Assembly: GCF_021390935.1 (NCBI RefSeq)
Contig: NZ_JAJPUI010000001.1
Coordinates: 558,001 to 622,000 of the forward strand
Origin: Streptomyces sp. CC228A
Lineage (GTDB): Bacteria; Actinomycetota; Actinomycetes; Streptomycetales; Streptomycetaceae
Reading direction: 5' to 3'
DNA length: 64,000 bases
Shown: piece after piece, positions 25,706 through 35,403 of the stretch
Layout of the letters: each line of letters starts with the position of its first letter
Numbering within the stretch: the first letter of the stretch is position 1
Translations under genes and position numbers: made by a program
Notes under the pieces: generated by a model
Seen by the model: the letters and a program-made list of their open reading frames with translations, nothing else
What the model was told of the DNA's origin: nothing
The model's database searches: none

Positions 25706-27010
25706 ATGGCGATGATGCGGCTCCGGCGCGAGGACCCGCGTGTCGTCGGCTCGTTCAGGCTGCACCGGCGGCTCGGCGCGGGCGGGATGGGCGTCGTCTA
25801 CCTCGGCTCCGACCGGCGCGGCCAGCGGGTCGCGCTGAAGGTGATCCGGCCGGACCTCGCCGAGGACCAGGAGTTCCGTTCGCGCTTCGCCCGCGAGGTG
25901 TCCGCCGCGCGGCGGATCCGCGGCGGCTGCACGGCGCGGCTGGTGGCGGCCGACCTGGAGGCCGACCGGCCCTGGTTCGCGACGCAGTACGTGCCGGGGC
26001 CCTCGCTGCACGACAAGATCGCCGAGGAGGGGCCGCTGTGCGCGGCGGACGTCGCCGCGATCGGGGCCGCGCTCGCCGAGGGCCTGGTCGCCGTCCACGA
26101 GGCGGGCGTCGTCCACCGGGACCTCAAGCCGTCGAACATCCTGCTCTCCCCCAAGGGGCCGCGGATCATCGACTTCGGCATCGCCTGGGCGACCGGGGCT
26201 TCCACGCTCACCCACGTCGGCACCGCCGTGGGCTCGCCGGGCTTCCTCGCCCCCGAGCAGGTGCGGGGCGCCGCGGTCACCCCGGCAACGGACGTGTTCT
26301 CGCTCGGCGCCACCCTCGCGTACGCCGGCATGGGGGACTCCCCGTTCGGCCACGGGAGCTCCGAGGTGCTGCTCTACCGGGTCGTCCACGAGGAACCGCA
26401 CCTCCAGGGCGTGCCGGACGCGCTGTCCCCGCTGCTGCGGGCCTGTCTGGCGAAGGAGCCCGAGGAGCGCCCCAGCACGCTGCAGCTCGCGCTGCGGCTC
26501 AAGGAGATCGCCGCGCGGGAGGCGCAGGGCCTCCCCGAGGGCGGCGGCCGCGGCCACGCCGTCCGGGCGGAGCGGGCGACCGCGGGGCAGCGGACCGGGC
26601 ACGACGGCGGGCACACGGGCGGCCGCGAGCGGGCGCAGGTGCGGCCGACCGAGCGCTACACGGAGCGGACCGCGGAGCGGTCGGGAGAGCGTGCGGAGAG
26701 CCGCACCGACGGGCGCGCGGAAGGCCGCGGCGCCCTGCGGCGGGCGCAGCGCACCCCGGCGCCGGGCCCCGGTGCGGCCCCGGGCCCGCAGACCGGTGGC
26801 GGCCGCTCCGGCCGCGGCGCCTCGACCGGGTCGCGGGCGGGTGCGCGGACCGGGTCGCGCAGGCCCGGCCACGGTACCGGTACGGGCACCTCCCCCGGCC
26901 TGCTCAGGCCCGCGAACCCGCGGCTGCTGCGGCAGCGGCTGTTCGTCTTCGTCGTGGTGACGCTGATCGTGCTGCTGGGCATCGCGGCGGCGCAGGCTCT
27001 GCAGGGCTGA
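25706..27010 (+). CDS. Membrane-anchored serine/threonine protein kinase (PknB type)
   Basis: 434 residues. The kinase domain spans about residues 14-270: glycine loop LGAGGMGVVYLG, catalytic lysine in VALKVI, HRDLKPSN, DFGIA and the APEQ of the activation segment. It is followed by a 130-residue Arg/Gly/Thr-rich linker with repeated TERYTERTAERSGER-like sequence, then one membrane helix at the C terminus (LFVFVVVTLIVLLGIAAAQA). Only about five residues follow the helix, so there is no extracellular sensor such as PASTA. It resembles the streptomycete Ser/Thr kinases of the Pkn family. Signal and targets are unknown. Confidence 0.93.
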   Translation: MAMMRLRREDPRVVGSFRLHRRLGAGGMGVVYLGSDRRGQRVALKVIRPDLAEDQEFRSRFAREVSAARRIRGGCTARLVAADLEADRPWFATQYVPGPSLHDKIAEEGPLCAADVAAIGAALAEGLVAVHEAGVVHRDLKPSNILLSPKGPRIIDFGIAWATGASTLTHVGTAVGSPGFLAPEQVRGAAVTPATDVFSLGATLAYAGMGDSPFGHGSSEVLLYRVVHEEPHLQGVPDALSPLLRACLAKEPEERPSTLQLALRLKEIAAREAQGLPEGGGRGHAVRAERATAGQRTGHDGGHTGGRERAQVRPTERYTERTAERSGERAESRTDGRAEGRGALRRAQRTPAPGPGAAPGPQTGGGRSGRGASTGSRAGARTGSRRPGHGTGTGTSPGLLRPANPRLLRQRLFVFVVVTLIVLLGIAAAQALQG

Positions 27011-27192
27011 GCCGCGCGGAGCGGGTCGTACGGCCCGAAGGGGCCGCACCCCGGCGGGGCGGGACGGTGGGTGGGTCCTTCACACCGGCGCCGGGGCCGG
27101 CCTGTCCGTCGGCGCGGGTGGCCGCGGCGCGTTCCGTCCCTCACCGCGCGCCGGGCGCGCCTGCGCGGTGCCGGTGAGGAGCGGGGAAGGGG

Positions 27193-28011
27193 TCAGGCCT
27201 GCGGGCGGCCCGCCGTGACCGCGTAGAAGGCCACGGCAGCGGCCGCACCGACGTTGAGCGAGTCCACCCCGTGGGCCATCGGGATCCGGACCCAGGTGTC
27301 CGCCGCCCGCAGGGCCCGCGCGGTGAGACCGGAGCCCTCCGCGCCGAGCATCAGCGCCACCCGGTCGAGCCGGTGCGGGGCCGCCTCGTCCATGGTGGTC
27401 GCCCTGGCGTCCGGGGTCAGCGCGAGGAGCCGGAAGCCCGCCTCCCGCACCGCGTCCAGATCCCGGGGCCAGTCGTCGAGACGGGCGTACGGGACGGAGA
27501 ACACCGCACCCATGGACACCTTCACCGAGCGCCGGTACAGCGGGTCTGCGCAGTCCGGCGACAGCAGCACGGCGTCCATGCCGAGCGCGGCGGCACTGCG
27601 GAAGATCGCACCGATGTTGGTGTGGTCGTTGACCGACTCCATCACGGCGACCCGGCGTGCCGTACGGAGCAGCTCGCCGGCCTCCGGCAGCGGCTCGCGC
27701 CGCATCGAGGCGAGGGCGCCGCGGTGCACGTGGTAGCCGGTGACCTGCTCGGCGAGCGCGGGCGTCACCACGTACACCGGCGTGTCGGCGGCGTCGATGA
27801 CATCGCTCAGGGCGTCCACCCACTTGGCCGACAGGAGCATCGAGCGCATGCCGTACCCGGCCTGGAGGGCGCGGCGGATCACCTTCTCCCCCTCGGCGAT
27901 GAACAGCCCCTCCGCGGGCTCCCGCCTGCGGCGCAGTTCGACGTCGGTCAGACCGGTGTAGTCGTGGAGGCGCGGGTCCGCGGGGTCCTCGACGGTGATC
28001 ACTTCTGCCAT
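27193..28011 (-). CDS. SpoU/TrmH-family RNA 2'-O-methyltransferase
   Basis: 272 residues. An N-terminal substrate-binding domain (EPAEGLFIAEGEKVIRRAL) is followed by the SPOUT knot: motif 1 ESVNDHTNIGAIFRSA near residue 125, motif 2 ALMLGAEGSGL near residue 222 and motif 3 RIPMAHGVDSLNVGAAAAV near residue 246. These are the S-adenosylmethionine-binding and 2'-O-methylation motifs. The rRNA or tRNA target cannot be told from the sequence. It lies 11 bases after the stop codon of the upstream siroheme gene in the same direction, so co-transcription is likely. Confidence 0.92.
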   Translation of the reverse strand: MAEVITVEDPADPRLHDYTGLTDVELRRRREPAEGLFIAEGEKVIRRALQAGYGMRSMLLSAKWVDALSDVIDAADTPVYVVTPALAEQVTGYHVHRGALASMRREPLPEAGELLRTARRVAVMESVNDHTNIGAIFRSAAALGMDAVLLSPDCADPLYRRSVKVSMGAVFSVPYARLDDWPRDLDAVREAGFRLLALTPDARATTMDEAAPHRLDRVALMLGAEGSGLTARALRAADTWVRIPMAHGVDSLNVGAAAAVAFYAVTAGRPQA

Positions 28012-28022
28012 GCGGACGCTTC

Positions 28023-29261
28023 CTACTCGGTGCCGGCGTGCTTGTGCGGGCCCTCGCCGACGACGTCGCCGATCACGATGACGGCCGGCGGGCGGACGTC
28101 CTGCGCCCTGACCGCCTCCGCCACCGTCGCCAGCGTGGCGTCCACCCGCCGCTGGGCGGCGGTGGTGCCCTCCTGCACCAGGGCGAGCGGGGTGTCCGGG
28201 TCCTTGCCGTGGGCGACGAGCGCCTCCGCGATCTTCCCGATCTTGTCGACGCCCATGAGGATCACGAGCGTGCCCCGCAGCTTCGCCAGGGACGCCCAGT
28301 CGACGAGGGAGCGCGGGTCGTCCGGGGCGACGTGCCCGCTGACCACGGTGAACTCGTGCGCCACCCCGCGGTGCGTGACGGGGATGCCGGCGGCGCCGGG
28401 CACGGAGATGGAGCTGGAGATGCCGGGGACGACCGTGCAGGGGATGCCGGCCTCGGCGAGCGCCTGCGCCTCCTCCATGCCGCGGCCGAAGACGAACGGG
28501 TCGCCGCCCTTGAGGCGGACCACCGACCTGCCCTGCTTGGCGTGCTCGATCAGGGCGTTGTTGATGGCCTCCTGGGCCATGAAGCGGCCGTACGGGATCT
28601 TCGCCGCGTCGATGACCTGCACGTGCGGCGGGAGCTCGTCCAGCAGGTCCCGCGGGCCGAGGCGGTCCGCGATCACGACGTCCGCCTCGGCGAGCAGGCG
28701 CCGGCCGCGGACGGTGATGAGGTCGGGGTCCCCCGGGCCGCCGCCGACGAGCGCGACGAACGGCTCACGGGCACGGTGCTGGGGCGCGACGAGGGTGCCG
28801 TCCCGCAGGCCCTCCACGATCGCGTCGCGGACCGCGGCCGACCGGCGCGGGTCGGTGCCGGTCACGACCGCGACGGTGACGCCTTCGATGCGGCCGGTCG
28901 CGGGGGTCCAGGCCGTCGCGGCCTCGGCGTCGTCGGCGCGTACGCACCAGATCCTGGCGGCCTCGGCCTCGGCGGAGGCGCGGTCGTTGGCCTCCTTGTC
29001 GGGCGTGGCGACGAGGACGTACCAGGCGCCTGCGAGGTCGCCCTCCTCATAGCGGCGGCGCTCCCAGCGGATCTCGCCGGCCTCGGCCATGGCCTCCACG
29101 GAGGCGGTGGCCGACGGCGAGACGAGGGTGATGTCGCCGCCCGCCGCGATCAGGGCGGGCAGGCGGCGCTGGGCGACCTGGCCGCCGCCGATGACGACGA
29201 CCCGGCGCCCGGAGAGGCGGAGTCCGACGGGGTAGGCGGGCTGCTCGGCTGTACCGGCCAT
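28023..29261 (-). CDS. cobA: Uroporphyrinogen-III C-methyltransferase with precorrin-2 dehydrogenase domain (siroheme synthase)
   Basis: 412 residues, a CysG-type fusion. The N-terminal domain (about 1-150) has the NAD-binding loop VVVIGGGQVAQRRL of precorrin-2 dehydrogenase. The C-terminal SUMT domain (about 160-410) carries VALVGGGPGDPDLITVRG, VVRLKGGDPFVFGRGMEEA and PVTHRGVAHEF. It makes precorrin-2 and oxidises it toward siroheme, feeding both sulfite/nitrite reductases and cobalamin. The N domain is shorter than in E. coli CysG, and I cannot tell whether iron chelation is retained. ATG at 29261. It lies next to cobT and cobL in a loose cobalamin group. Confidence 0.93.
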   Translation of the reverse strand: MAGTAEQPAYPVGLRLSGRRVVVIGGGQVAQRRLPALIAAGGDITLVSPSATASVEAMAEAGEIRWERRRYEEGDLAGAWYVLVATPDKEANDRASAEAEAARIWCVRADDAEAATAWTPATGRIEGVTVAVVTGTDPRRSAAVRDAIVEGLRDGTLVAPQHRAREPFVALVGGGPGDPDLITVRGRRLLAEADVVIADRLGPRDLLDELPPHVQVIDAAKIPYGRFMAQEAINNALIEHAKQGRSVVRLKGGDPFVFGRGMEEAQALAEAGIPCTVVPGISSSISVPGAAGIPVTHRGVAHEFTVVSGHVAPDDPRSLVDWASLAKLRGTLVILMGVDKIGKIAEALVAHGKDPDTPLALVQEGTTAAQRRVDATLATVAEAVRAQDVRPPAVIVIGDVVGEGPHKHAGTE

Positions 29262-29988
29262 TGCGGTGTGGTCTCCTCGGCAGTCGGGCGGGCCACTGCG
29301 GCGGTGAAGTGGCTGGTGAGGCGGGGGGCAGCGAGTGTCCGTGCGCTGCCGCCTACGATACGGGGCCCTTCCGCGCCCGCCCCGTCCGGGCGGCGGTGAC
29401 CTCGGCGACAGGCCCGCCCCCGGCGGGTGGCGGTGACGGCGGTAACGGGCTCGCCCCGGGGCGGCGGTGACCGAGGCGGCGGGCCCGCCGTCACCGGCCG
29501 CGCTCTCGGGGCTCCTGGCCGAGACGGCCGGGGTGAGGGGGCGGCGGCCGCGCTGCGGTCGCGGACTCGGCGGCAGGCGAGCGTTTCGGGACGTGGCGCT
29601 GCGCCGGGGCTCCTGAACCGCGGTCCTGACCTCACGTGAGGGGCTGTGGCGGTGAGGGCGTGGTCCCTGCGACGGCCTTGGGGGCTGCGGGTGGGGTGGG
29701 GTCCCCGCCGCCGGTGGGGTGGTCGGCTCGGCGGGCGTTCCCGGGTGCGGGACGGGACGATCGGCCCTGCGGGACGGGGACGGGCGCGCCCTGCATGGCG
29801 GGGTGCTGCTCGCCGTACGCGGGGCGGCCGCCCGCCGCGAGGCCGGTGGGCCCGCCGGCGCGGCGGTCCGGCGCGGGGCAGGCTCCGCTCCGGCCGTGAG
29901 CCGGGGTCCCGCGCCGCCGCCACCGGTCGGGCAGGGGCCTTGCCCGCGGGGCGTACCCCCGCCCGATGGGGGCGGGGGTACGCCTCGG
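29262..29988. other. 727-base gene-free gap before the siroheme gene
   Basis: No frame on either strand is convincing. It is unusually long for this window. Short G/C-rich motifs recur, e.g. gcggcggtgacc-like near 29390-29480 (ggcggtgacc and ggcggtgaccgag). No riboswitch or RNA gene was recognised; a partial B12-box-like match just before the siroheme start is better explained as its ribosome binding site. Confidence 0.4.
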
Positions 29989-31854
29989 CTACTTCTCCGT
30001 GACGCCCGCCGAGTCGAACGTCGCCACCTCGTGCATCGCCCGCGCCGCGCTCTGGACCAGCGGGAGCGCCAGCAGCGCGCCCGTGCCCTCGCCGAGGCGC
30101 AGGTCCAGGTCGACGAGGGGACGCAGGCCCAGCTTGTTGAGCGCGGCCACATGGCCGGGCTCGGCGCTGCGGTGGCCCGCGATGCACGCGGCCAGCGACT
30201 CGGGGGCGATGGCGCGGGCCACCAGGGCGGCCGCGCCGGCGCTGACGCCGTCGAGGACGACCGGGGTGCGCAGGGACGCCCCGCCCAGGATGAAGCCGAC
30301 CAGCGCCGCGTGTTCGAGGCCGCCGACCGCCGCGAGGACGCCGATCGGGTCGGCCGGGTCCGGCTGGTGGAGGTCCAGGGCGCGGCGGACGACGTCGACC
30401 TTGCGGGCGTGCATCTCGTCGTTGATGCCGGTGCCGCGGCCGGTCACCTCCGCCGGGTCGGCGCCGGTGTAGACGGAGATCAGCGCGGCGGACGCGGTGG
30501 TGTTCGCGATGCCCATCTCACCGGTCAGCACGGCCTTGTTGCCGGCGGCCACGAGGTCGCGGGCCGTCTCGATGCCGACCTCGATCGCGGAGAGCACCTC
30601 TTCGCGGGTGAGGGCCGGCCCGGTCGTGAAGTCGGCGGTGCCCGGCCGCACCTTGCGCGGCAGGAGCCCCGGCGTCGCCGGGAGGTCCACGGCCACGCCG
30701 ACGTCGACGACGCAGACCTCCGCGCCGACCTGGTTGGCGAAGGCGTTGCAGACCGCGCCACCGCCGAGGAAGTTGGCGACCATCTGGCCCGTGACCTCCT
30801 GCGGCCAGGCGGTCACGCCCTGGGCGTGGACCCCGTGGTCGCCCGCGAAGATGGCCACGGCGGCGGGCTCCGGGATGGGCGGCGGGCAGGTGCGGGACAG
30901 CCCCGCGAGCTGCGCGGAGATGATCTCCAGCATGCCCAGTGCGCCCGCCGGCTTGGTCATCCGCTTCTGGCGCTCCCACGCCTCGCCGAGGGCCTTGGCG
31001 TCCAGGGGGCGGATGTTCGCCACGGTCTCCTGGAGGAGGTCGTGCGGCTCCTCGCCGGGCAGCGCGCGGCGGCCGTACGTCTCCTCGTGGACGACCCACG
31101 ACAGCGGGCGGCGCTTGGACCAGCCCGCCTGCATCAGCTCCGGCTCGTCCGGGAACTCGTCGACGTATCCGACGCAGAGGTACGCGACCACTTCGAGGTG
31201 GTCGGGCAGGCCCAGCGCGCGGACCATCTCCCGCTCGTCGAAGAAGCTCACCCAGCCGACGCCCAGGCCCTCGGCGCGGGCGGCGAGCCAGAGGTTCTCG
31301 ACGGCGAGCGCCGAGGAGTACGGGGCCATCTGCGGCTGCGTGTGGCGGCCGAGGGTGTGCCGACCGCCGCGGGTCGGGTCGGCGGTGACGACGATGTTGA
31401 CGGGCGTGTCGAGGATGGCCTCGATCTTCAGTTCCTTGAACTGCTTGGCGCGGCCCTTGGGCAGCGACTTGGCGTACGCCTCGCGCTGCCGCTGCGCCAG
31501 CTCGTGCATCGTGCGCCGGGTCTCGGCGGAGCGGATGACGACGAAGTCCCACGGCTGCGAGTGTCCGACGGACGGGGCGGTGTGAGCCGCTTCCAGGACG
31601 CGGAGGAGGACCTCGTGGGGGATGGGGTCGCTGCGGAAGCCGTTGCGGATGTCCCGGCGCTCCCGCATCACGCGCAGGATGGCCTCCCGCTCCGCGTCGG
31701 CGTAGGCGGGTGCGGGGGGTGCGGTGGGGGCGCCCTGGGCCGGCTCGGCGGGGCCTCCGCCTGCGGCCTCGGCGGCCGCTGCCGGCTCGGCGGAGGGCTG
31801 CGCGCCGCCCGCGGACTCTCCCGTGGCGGGCTCCGCGGTGTCCGCCGTGTCCAC
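29989..31854 (-). CDS. cobT: BluB-CobT fusion: DMB synthase plus nicotinate-nucleotide:DMB phosphoribosyltransferase
   Basis: The intact 621-residue part of a longer gene that begins at 33764. Residues about 50-265 match BluB, the flavin-destroying nitroreductase-fold enzyme that makes 5,6-dimethylbenzimidazole (MRERRDIRNGFRSDPI, HSQPWDFVVIRS, LWLAARAEGLGVGWVSFF). The C-terminal 340 residues match CobT (GDHGVHAQGVTAWPQEVT, TGEMGIANTTASAAL, GRGTGINDEM, and the catalytic glutamate region LRLGEGTGALLA). One polypeptide thus makes the lower ligand and attaches it to ribose phosphate. The start at 31854 is only the first available codon after the last frame break; the true N terminus is far upstream. 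Confidence 0.9.
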   Translation of the reverse strand: MDTADTAEPATGESAGGAQPSAEPAAAAEAAGGGPAEPAQGAPTAPPAPAYADAEREAILRVMRERRDIRNGFRSDPIPHEVLLRVLEAAHTAPSVGHSQPWDFVVIRSAETRRTMHELAQRQREAYAKSLPKGRAKQFKELKIEAILDTPVNIVVTADPTRGGRHTLGRHTQPQMAPYSSALAVENLWLAARAEGLGVGWVSFFDEREMVRALGLPDHLEVVAYLCVGYVDEFPDEPELMQAGWSKRRPLSWVVHEETYGRRALPGEEPHDLLQETVANIRPLDAKALGEAWERQKRMTKPAGALGMLEIISAQLAGLSRTCPPPIPEPAAVAIFAGDHGVHAQGVTAWPQEVTGQMVANFLGGGAVCNAFANQVGAEVCVVDVGVAVDLPATPGLLPRKVRPGTADFTTGPALTREEVLSAIEVGIETARDLVAAGNKAVLTGEMGIANTTASAALISVYTGADPAEVTGRGTGINDEMHARKVDVVRRALDLHQPDPADPIGVLAAVGGLEHAALVGFILGGASLRTPVVLDGVSAGAAALVARAIAPESLAACIAGHRSAEPGHVAALNKLGLRPLVDLDLRLGEGTGALLALPLVQSAARAMHEVATFDSAGVTEK

Positions 31855-33764
31855 GGCCGGGGCGGCGGGCTGCTGGGCCTCCTCCGGGGCCGGCGCCGCA
31901 GCAGCGGGCTGGGCCTCCTCGGCGGCCGGTCGGCCGGGCAGGGTGGCCTCGGCGGGCGCGGCAGCGGCGGGTGCAGCGGCTTCGGCGGGCGCGGCAGCGG
32001 GGGTGCAGCGGCTTCGGCGGGCGCGGCAGCGGCGGCTTCGACGGGCGCGGGAGCTTCGGCGGGCGCGGCAGCGGCGGACGCGGCGGCTTCGACGGGCGCG
32101 GCAGCAGCGGGTGCGGCGGCGGCTTCGGCGGGCGCGGGAGCTTCGGCGGGCGCGGGGGCCTCCGCGGGGGCGTCGGCGGGCTCCGGCAGCGTCGGCTGCG
32201 GCGCCTCGGCTGCCTCCTGGGGCTGCTCGGCCGTCGCCCCGGTCTCCGGGGCCTCAGGCGCGGGCGGGACGGCTACGGGCTCGGCTGCCGCGAGGGCGGA
32301 GGCCTCCTCCGGGGCGGCGCCGTCGCGGGGGGCGGCACGGCGGGCGCCGGCTCCTGGGCCGCGGTGGGCTCCACGGCAGGCTCCACGGCCTGCGGCTCGG
32401 CGGTCGGCTGCGGGGTCGGCTCGGCGGCCGGCGCGGGCTCGGTCGCGGCGGCCTCCGTCTCGGCGGGAACCACCGGTGCGGCCTGGTGCTCGGTGGCCTC
32501 GGGTCCGGCGGGCCCGGGCTGCGGGGCCGTCGGCTCTGCCGCCGGTTCGGCCGCCGACGCCTCGGTGGGCGCGGCCTGCTCCGGCGGTGCGGCGACCGCC
32601 TCGGGGCCGCCGGCGCCTCGACGGGGGCCACGGGCTCCGCGGCGGCTTCCGGGGCCTCGGGCGCCGTCGGCTGCACCGGGACGGACGCCTGGTCCTGGGG
32701 CTCCTGGGGCTGAGCGGCGTCCGGCGCGGGCGCGGCGGCCGGTGCGGGTGCCAGGTGCGGAGGCACCGGGAGGGAGCCGTCGACGGGGACGAACTGCCCC
32801 GTGGCGTCCGGGCCGACCGTTTCTGCTGGGGCCGCGGCCACCGCGTGGGGGTACGGGGACGGGTGTGACTCAGGGGGCGACGGCACCTGGGACCAGGGCT
32901 CCGCACCCTGCGGCGGGATGTCCGCGAACTGCGGCTGGGGCTGGGCGGGCGCGTCGAGGTATTCGGGTCCGCTCGCCGCCTGGCCCTGCTGGGCGGACGC
33001 GGGGTCCTGCAGGGCGGCGGCCTGCGGCCGGCCCTGCAAGGAGGACGGCTCAGGGAACTGGCCCTGCGGCTGGGGCTGGACCTGGGTCTGCGCCTGGGTC
33101 TGCACCTGGACGTGTGCCTGGGTCTGGGGCGCGGCCTGCGGCTGGGTCTGGAGGTGCGGCATGGTGGCCGGCCCCCGGTCGGCGAGGGAGCGCACCACGC
33201 CGGCCGTCGGCTCAGGCATGGGCGGGCCCATGTGGAGCGGGCGGCGGGGCTGCGGCGGTACGGCCGCGGCGGCCGGGGCGGGGGCGGGATGCGGACGGCT
33301 CCGAGGTCGACGGAGCCCGAGTCGCGTCCGCCCGCCTCGTGGGCGCCGGTCTCGTGGGCGTCGCTCAGGTCGTACGCGCCGGAGGGCGCCCCGTGCTGCG
33401 CCGCGTGGTGCGGCGGCACGGGCGCCGCGTGCGGGGCTGCGGCCTCCTCCGGCGCGTATCCCTGGGGCGGCACGGCCGCCTCGGCGGGGGCCGGGGTCCG
33501 GGCGGCAGCGGCGGCCTGCTCGGCGGGAGCGCCGTCGGCGGTGTGCGGCAACGGGACGGCCACGGGCGGGGACGGGGCCACGCCCGGCTGCGGTTCCGTC
33601 CAGGCGCCCTGGGCGCCCGGCATCAGCAGCAGGTCGTCGTCGTCCGCGGTGCCTTCGGCAGGATCGAGGAAGGCGTACGCACCCGGAGCGGGCATACCCG
33701 GCTGCTCCACCAGACCGTCGTTCTCCGGCAGTCCTTCGGCCGGGACCTGGCCGGTGTCAGTCAT
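31855..33764 (-). pseudogene. cobT: Frame-broken N-terminal region of the BluB-CobT gene (low complexity)
   Basis: From the ATG at 33764 (MTDTGQVPAEGLPENDGLVE) the protein runs through a very long Ala/Pro/Glu/Gln-rich, probably disordered region before the BluB domain. Coding character changes frame near 33275-33284, 32603-32606, 32327-32332 and 31999-32003, each at a G-run, and each fits one missing base. The whole gene 29989-33764 is 3776 bases; adding four gives 3780, an exact multiple of three (1260 codons). Streptomycete CobT proteins of over 1000 residues with such a tail are known to me. I regard this as an intact gene with sequence errors; it is typed as broken because the frame given is. 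Confidence 0.75.
31951..32015. repeat. Adjacent 33/32-base direct repeat in the BluB-CobT gene
   Basis: Copy 1 (31951-31983) and copy 2 (31984-32015) match except that gcggcgggtgc in copy 1 is gcgggggtgc in copy 2. The lost C makes copy 2 one base short, out of frame. This pinpoints a single-base deletion. Confidence 0.85.
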
Positions 33765-33867
33765 GCGTACCCCTCGCCCATCGGTTGTGCTCCTTCAGAG
33801 TTCCGCCCGTCAACACGTAACGAGCGGGCGCGCCGCGCGGCACGAACAGCACGCGGACGTGCAGCAT
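33757..33867 (-). CDS. Short protein overlapping the start of the BluB-CobT gene
   Basis: 36 residues from the ATG at 33867: MLHVRVLFVPRGAPARYVLT then GGTLKEHNRWARGTHD. The stop codon overlaps the cobT ATG by eight bases (ATGACTGA). The sequence has hydrophobic-polar alternation and little of the Arg/Ala bias of shadow frames here. Such an overlap would couple its translation to cobT. It is too short for family recognition, and it could be a regulatory upstream frame instead of a stable protein. Confidence 0.4.
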   Translation of the reverse strand: MLHVRVLFVPRGAPARYVLTGGTLKEHNRWARGTHD

Positions 33868-34120
33868 TCTCGCCGTGTTCGGCCGTCGTGGCAGCGGGCC
33901 CGCGCCACGATCGGCTGTGGACTGCGCCACGTCGCGCACCCCCCGGTCGCGTTGTCCCCCATGGTGCCCCAAAAAGGGGCCCTTCTCCGGATATTGAATG
34001 AGGGTCCTCCAGGGTGCTGGAGGGAACCGCCCCATGTCCGGCTGCGGTGGAACGGTCGGCCAGCCTACCTGCCCTTCCGTAGCGGCGGGGTCACGGGGCG
34101 GGTTTGCGGGGCGCGGGGGC
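33868..34120 (-). promoter_or_regulatory. Probable cobT promoter/leader region
   Basis: 253 bases between cobL and the short cobT leader frame. It contains a small hairpin gccccaaaaaggggc near 33965-33979 and an AT-rich patch ggatattgaatgagg near 33989-34003, rare in this genome. I looked for B12 riboswitch hallmarks and did not see them. Confidence 0.4.
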
Positions 34121-35403
34121 TCAGGGCCGGTGCGCGGCGATGAGGAAGGCGACCGCGCGGTGGCGATCGGACCAGGCGCCCGGGTCGAGGTGCACGGATT
34201 GGAGGAGGGCGCATTCGACGGTGTACCCGCCGTCGGTGAGGGCGGTCGCCACGGCCTCCGCCTGGTCGCGGGTGGCGGCGTGGGCGACGATGCGCTCGGG
34301 CCGCCGGTCGGCGCAGGCGGCAGTGACGGCCGCTCCCCCGCCCCCGATCCGTACGACGTCGGGTTCGGGCAGCCGCTCCAGGACGTGCGGGGCGCGCCCG
34401 TGCACGGTCTGGAGCTGGACGCCGAAGCGGCGGGCTGCGGCGTCGGTGCGGGCGCAGGCGGCGGGGTCGGCGTCGACGGCGATGACGGCCGCGCCGAAGC
34501 GGGCCGCTTCCACGGCGAAGGCGCCGTCGCCGCAGCCGATGTCCCACACGAGGTCGCCGGTGCGGGGCCCGAGGCGGGCGAGCTGGGCGGCCCGGAGCTC
34601 GGTCCCGCCGCCGGCGTCCGTCCCGGCGCGGCCGGCGGCGGGGGCCGGGTCGGCGGTGCCGGTGCCCGTGCCGGCGGCGCCGCCGGGCGCCGGGGGTCGG
34701 CGTCGTACGCCTGCGGCGGCAGGGCCCAGCCGCGTACGGAATCGTGCGGGGCGCCGCCCATGAGCCAGCTGCCGCTGCGGTCGGCGGCCGCGCCGGTGGT
34801 GTGTCCGCCGATGACGAGGACGACGTTCGGATCGCGCCAGGCGTGGTCGGCGACCTTGTCGGAGGTGAGGACGGAGACCTGCTCGCGTGCGGTGCCGAGC
34901 GCCTCGCAGATGACGAAGGTGCGGTGCACCCCGTCGAGGAGGAGGGCGAGTTCGGCGGGTCCGGCGCCGGGCGAGGTGAGGACGGCGACCTTGGGGTGGG
35001 CGCGGCAGACGTTCACGGCGCGGCGGAGCGTACGGGTGTGGGCGGCGACGATCCGGGCGTCGTCCCACGGCATGCCGGCGCGGGCGAAGGCGGCGGCGAC
35101 GGAGGAGACGGCGGGGACGACCTCGACCTCCAGCCCGTGGCGGGGGTCGCGCAGGGTGCGGACCACGCCGAAGAAGCCGGGGTCGCCGTCGGCGAGGACC
35201 ACGGCCGTGCCGCGGTGGCCGGCGATGCGGCGGGCGGCGAGGTCGACGCTGCCGAGGCGGACCCGCTCCGCCGAGTCGGGGACGTCCGGGAGGACGAGGT
35301 GGTGGGCGGCCCCCGCGACCAGGGTGGCGGCCGAGAGGGCGGACCGCGCGGCCGCGGTGAGGGGCGAGCCGTCCCATCCGATCACCGTGACCCGGTCGGC
35401 CAT
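34121..35403 (-). pseudogene. cobL: Precorrin-6Y C5,15-methyltransferase (CbiE-CbiT), one frame break
   Basis: The CbiE half starts MADRVTVIGWDGSPL at 35403, with VLADGDPGFFGVV and EVVPAVSSVAAAFARAG typical of the family. The CbiT half, in another frame, has LRAAQLARLGPRTGDLVWDI, the S-adenosylmethionine loop DIGCGDGAFAVEAA, and IGGGGAAV. The break is at the 5-G run 34692-34696 in the linker. The gene is 1283 bases (3n+2), so one missing base restores a protein of about 427 residues. The enzyme methylates C5 and C15 of the corrin ring and removes the acetate side chain. Grouping with cobT and cobA fits. Likely functional in the organism. Confidence 0.85.

Noticed and set aside
29262-29285. 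B12-box-like ccgaggagacca just upstream of the siroheme gene
   Set aside because: Only a partial match, and the sequence is positioned as the ribosome binding site of the gene.
33765-34120. Possible cobalamin riboswitch before cobT
   Set aside because: No B12-box or associated core sequence on the coding strand was found.
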